Program-made: the position numbers and the translations under genes
Notes under the pieces: model-generated
The model's database searches: none
What the model saw: only the letters and a program-made list of their open reading frames with translations
What the model was told of the DNA's origin: nothing
Assembly: GCA_963701955.1 (NCBI GenBank)
Contig: OY969694.1
Span: 2,728,001-2,792,000, forward strand
Direction: 5' to 3'
DNA: 64,000 bases
Source: Bog-473 sp963701955
GTDB lineage: Bacteria; Actinomycetota; Acidimicrobiia; Acidimicrobiales; RAAP-2
In this document: piece by piece, positions 63,396 to 64,000 of the stretch
Layout: every line of letters begins with the position of its first letter
How positions within the stretch are numbered: position 1 is the stretch's first letter

Positions 63396-64000
63396 TCAGA
63401 CCGGCGCGCCCGGCGCCACCAGCGGCCACGGCCGCTCGAGCTCGACCACGCGGGCCAGGTCGAGCAGCAGTTGCTCGGCGTGCCGGCGGCCGATGATCTG
63501 CATCGAGACGGGGAGCCCGTCGACCAGGCCGACCGGGATGGCGACGGCCGGGTGCCCGGTGGTGTTGGCCGGGATCGTCAACGCGCCGTTGTTCCCGACC
63601 GCCGCCTCGAACCCGTGCTCGGCGATGAGGTCGACGCCGTCGATCGTCGTCGGCATCGGGCCCTGGGCACCGAACGCCACGTCGGGGTTGGTGGCGCAGA
63701 TGATGAAGTCGACCTGCTCGAAGATCTCGGCCATCTGCACAATGATCTGGCGCCGGAACGCCTCGATGTTCTTCGCCGTGTCCACGTTGAAGTGGTTGGT
63801 GGCGATGTTGGTCGCCAGCATGATCTCGGGGGTGAGCTCGGACTCGCAGCCGGGGTAGAGGTCGCCCAGGCCGACGAGCAGGCTCGCCGTCCCGGCCAAT
63901 GCCCACTCCAAGCCGCCCCGGGGCAGCGCGAACGGCAGGTCGACCCGCTCGAGCCCGGCGTCCTTGATCAGCAGGTCGGCCGCTTCGTCGACCTTATCCC
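63396..64000 (-). CDS. Amidase-signature family enzyme, 3' part only
   Basis: The visible 200 C-terminal residues read through the window's right edge without a break (DEAADLLIKDAGLERVDLPF, LATNIATNHFNVDTAKNIEA, FRRQIIVQMAEIFEQVDFII, CATNPDVAFGAQGPMP, ALTIPANTTGHPAVAIPVGL, LPVSMQIIGRRHAEQLLLDL). The segment NTTGHPAVAIPVGLVDGLPV is the highly conserved C-terminal block of GatA/amidase proteins, which hydrolyse amides with a Ser-Ser-Lys triad; the triad itself lies outside the window. The substrate is unknown. It is transcribed leftward and ends 300 bases from the DUF4268 gene start. Confidence 0.85.
   Translation of the reverse strand, partial: DKVDEAADLLIKDAGLERVDLPFALPRGGLEWALAGTASLLVGLGDLYPGCESELTPEIMLATNIATNHFNVDTAKNIEAFRRQIIVQMAEIFEQVDFIICATNPDVAFGAQGPMPTTIDGVDLIAEHGFEAAVGNNGALTIPANTTGHPAVAIPVGLVDGLPVSMQIIGRRHAEQLLLDLARVVELERPWPLVAPGAPV

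Noticed and set aside
1..64000. Mobile elements, prophage genes, tRNA or rRNA genes
   Set aside because: No transposase, integrase, terminal inverted repeats, attachment-site duplication or RNA gene pattern was recognised on either strand.

Overview
This window is a high-GC, gene-dense stretch of an actinobacterial chromosome. The gene content (many acyl-CoA dehydrogenases, crotonases, CaiB-type CoA-transferases, acyl-CoA ligases, F420/LLM-type flavin enzymes, a P450, and PPOX, PadR and TetR families) resembles Acidimicrobiia or another lipid- and sterol-degrading actinomycete. That taxonomic guess is inference, because no rRNA or marker gene is present. About half of the coding regions are broken by single-base indels that leave the protein readable in alternating frames. 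This looks like an imperfectly polished long-read assembly rather than mass pseudogenisation, so such genes are annotated here as one span with frameshifts noted.

Region 1 (1-31 kb) is a set of CoA-thioester catabolic genes in many short, often divergent units. They are CaiB, HAD, acyl-CoA ligase, a split acyl-CoA dehydrogenase pair, a metallo-beta-lactamase-fold hydrolase, TetR, DUF2889, a tandem GntR regulator, a double-hotdog dehydratase, three crotonases, a KimA/APC-type permease, a SnoaL protein, a fused two-domain acyl-CoA dehydrogenase, two thioesterases, an alpha/beta hydrolase, an SDR, an LLM enzyme, a thiolase, an abhydrolase-domain protein, an ABC-2 exporter and a P450. Many of these units carry the same short AT-rich pseudo-palindrome (consensus about AAAGAGTATMCTCTTT) in front of them. 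The liv-type importer at 47-53 kb carries it too. This suggests one regulon, or one unusual promoter class, joining uptake, activation and beta-oxidation.

Region 2 (31.3-46.3 kb) is a divergent locus around one 99-bp intergenic region at 41.76-41.86 kb. Leftward are eight tightly spaced, mostly overlapping genes: TetR, acyl-CoA dehydrogenase, tandem CaiB, LLM enzyme, serine hydrolase, acyl-CoA ligase, APH-like kinase and an AttH/CrtC-like protein. Rightward are four overlapping or close genes: LLM enzyme, acetoacetate-decarboxylase-like protein, AttH/CrtC-like protein and APH-like kinase. An SDR follows convergently. The kinase, dehydrogenase, ligase and SDR together parallel the levulinate (Lva) pathway, in which an APH-family kinase phosphorylates a 4-hydroxyacyl-CoA. 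This is the best candidate for an undescribed catabolic system here.

Region 3 (47-53 kb) is a branched-chain-amino-acid-type ABC importer: a secreted binding protein, LivF, and a single 932-residue polypeptide that fuses LivH, LivM and LivG. Region 4 (53-64 kb) holds an acyl-CoA ligase with a small partner protein, a PIG-L/PhyH/PhyH/LLM operon, a PadR-headed DrrAB-like exporter, a DUF4268 nuclease-like protein and the end of an amidase gene. I saw no tRNA, rRNA, CRISPR array, insertion sequence or prophage genes.
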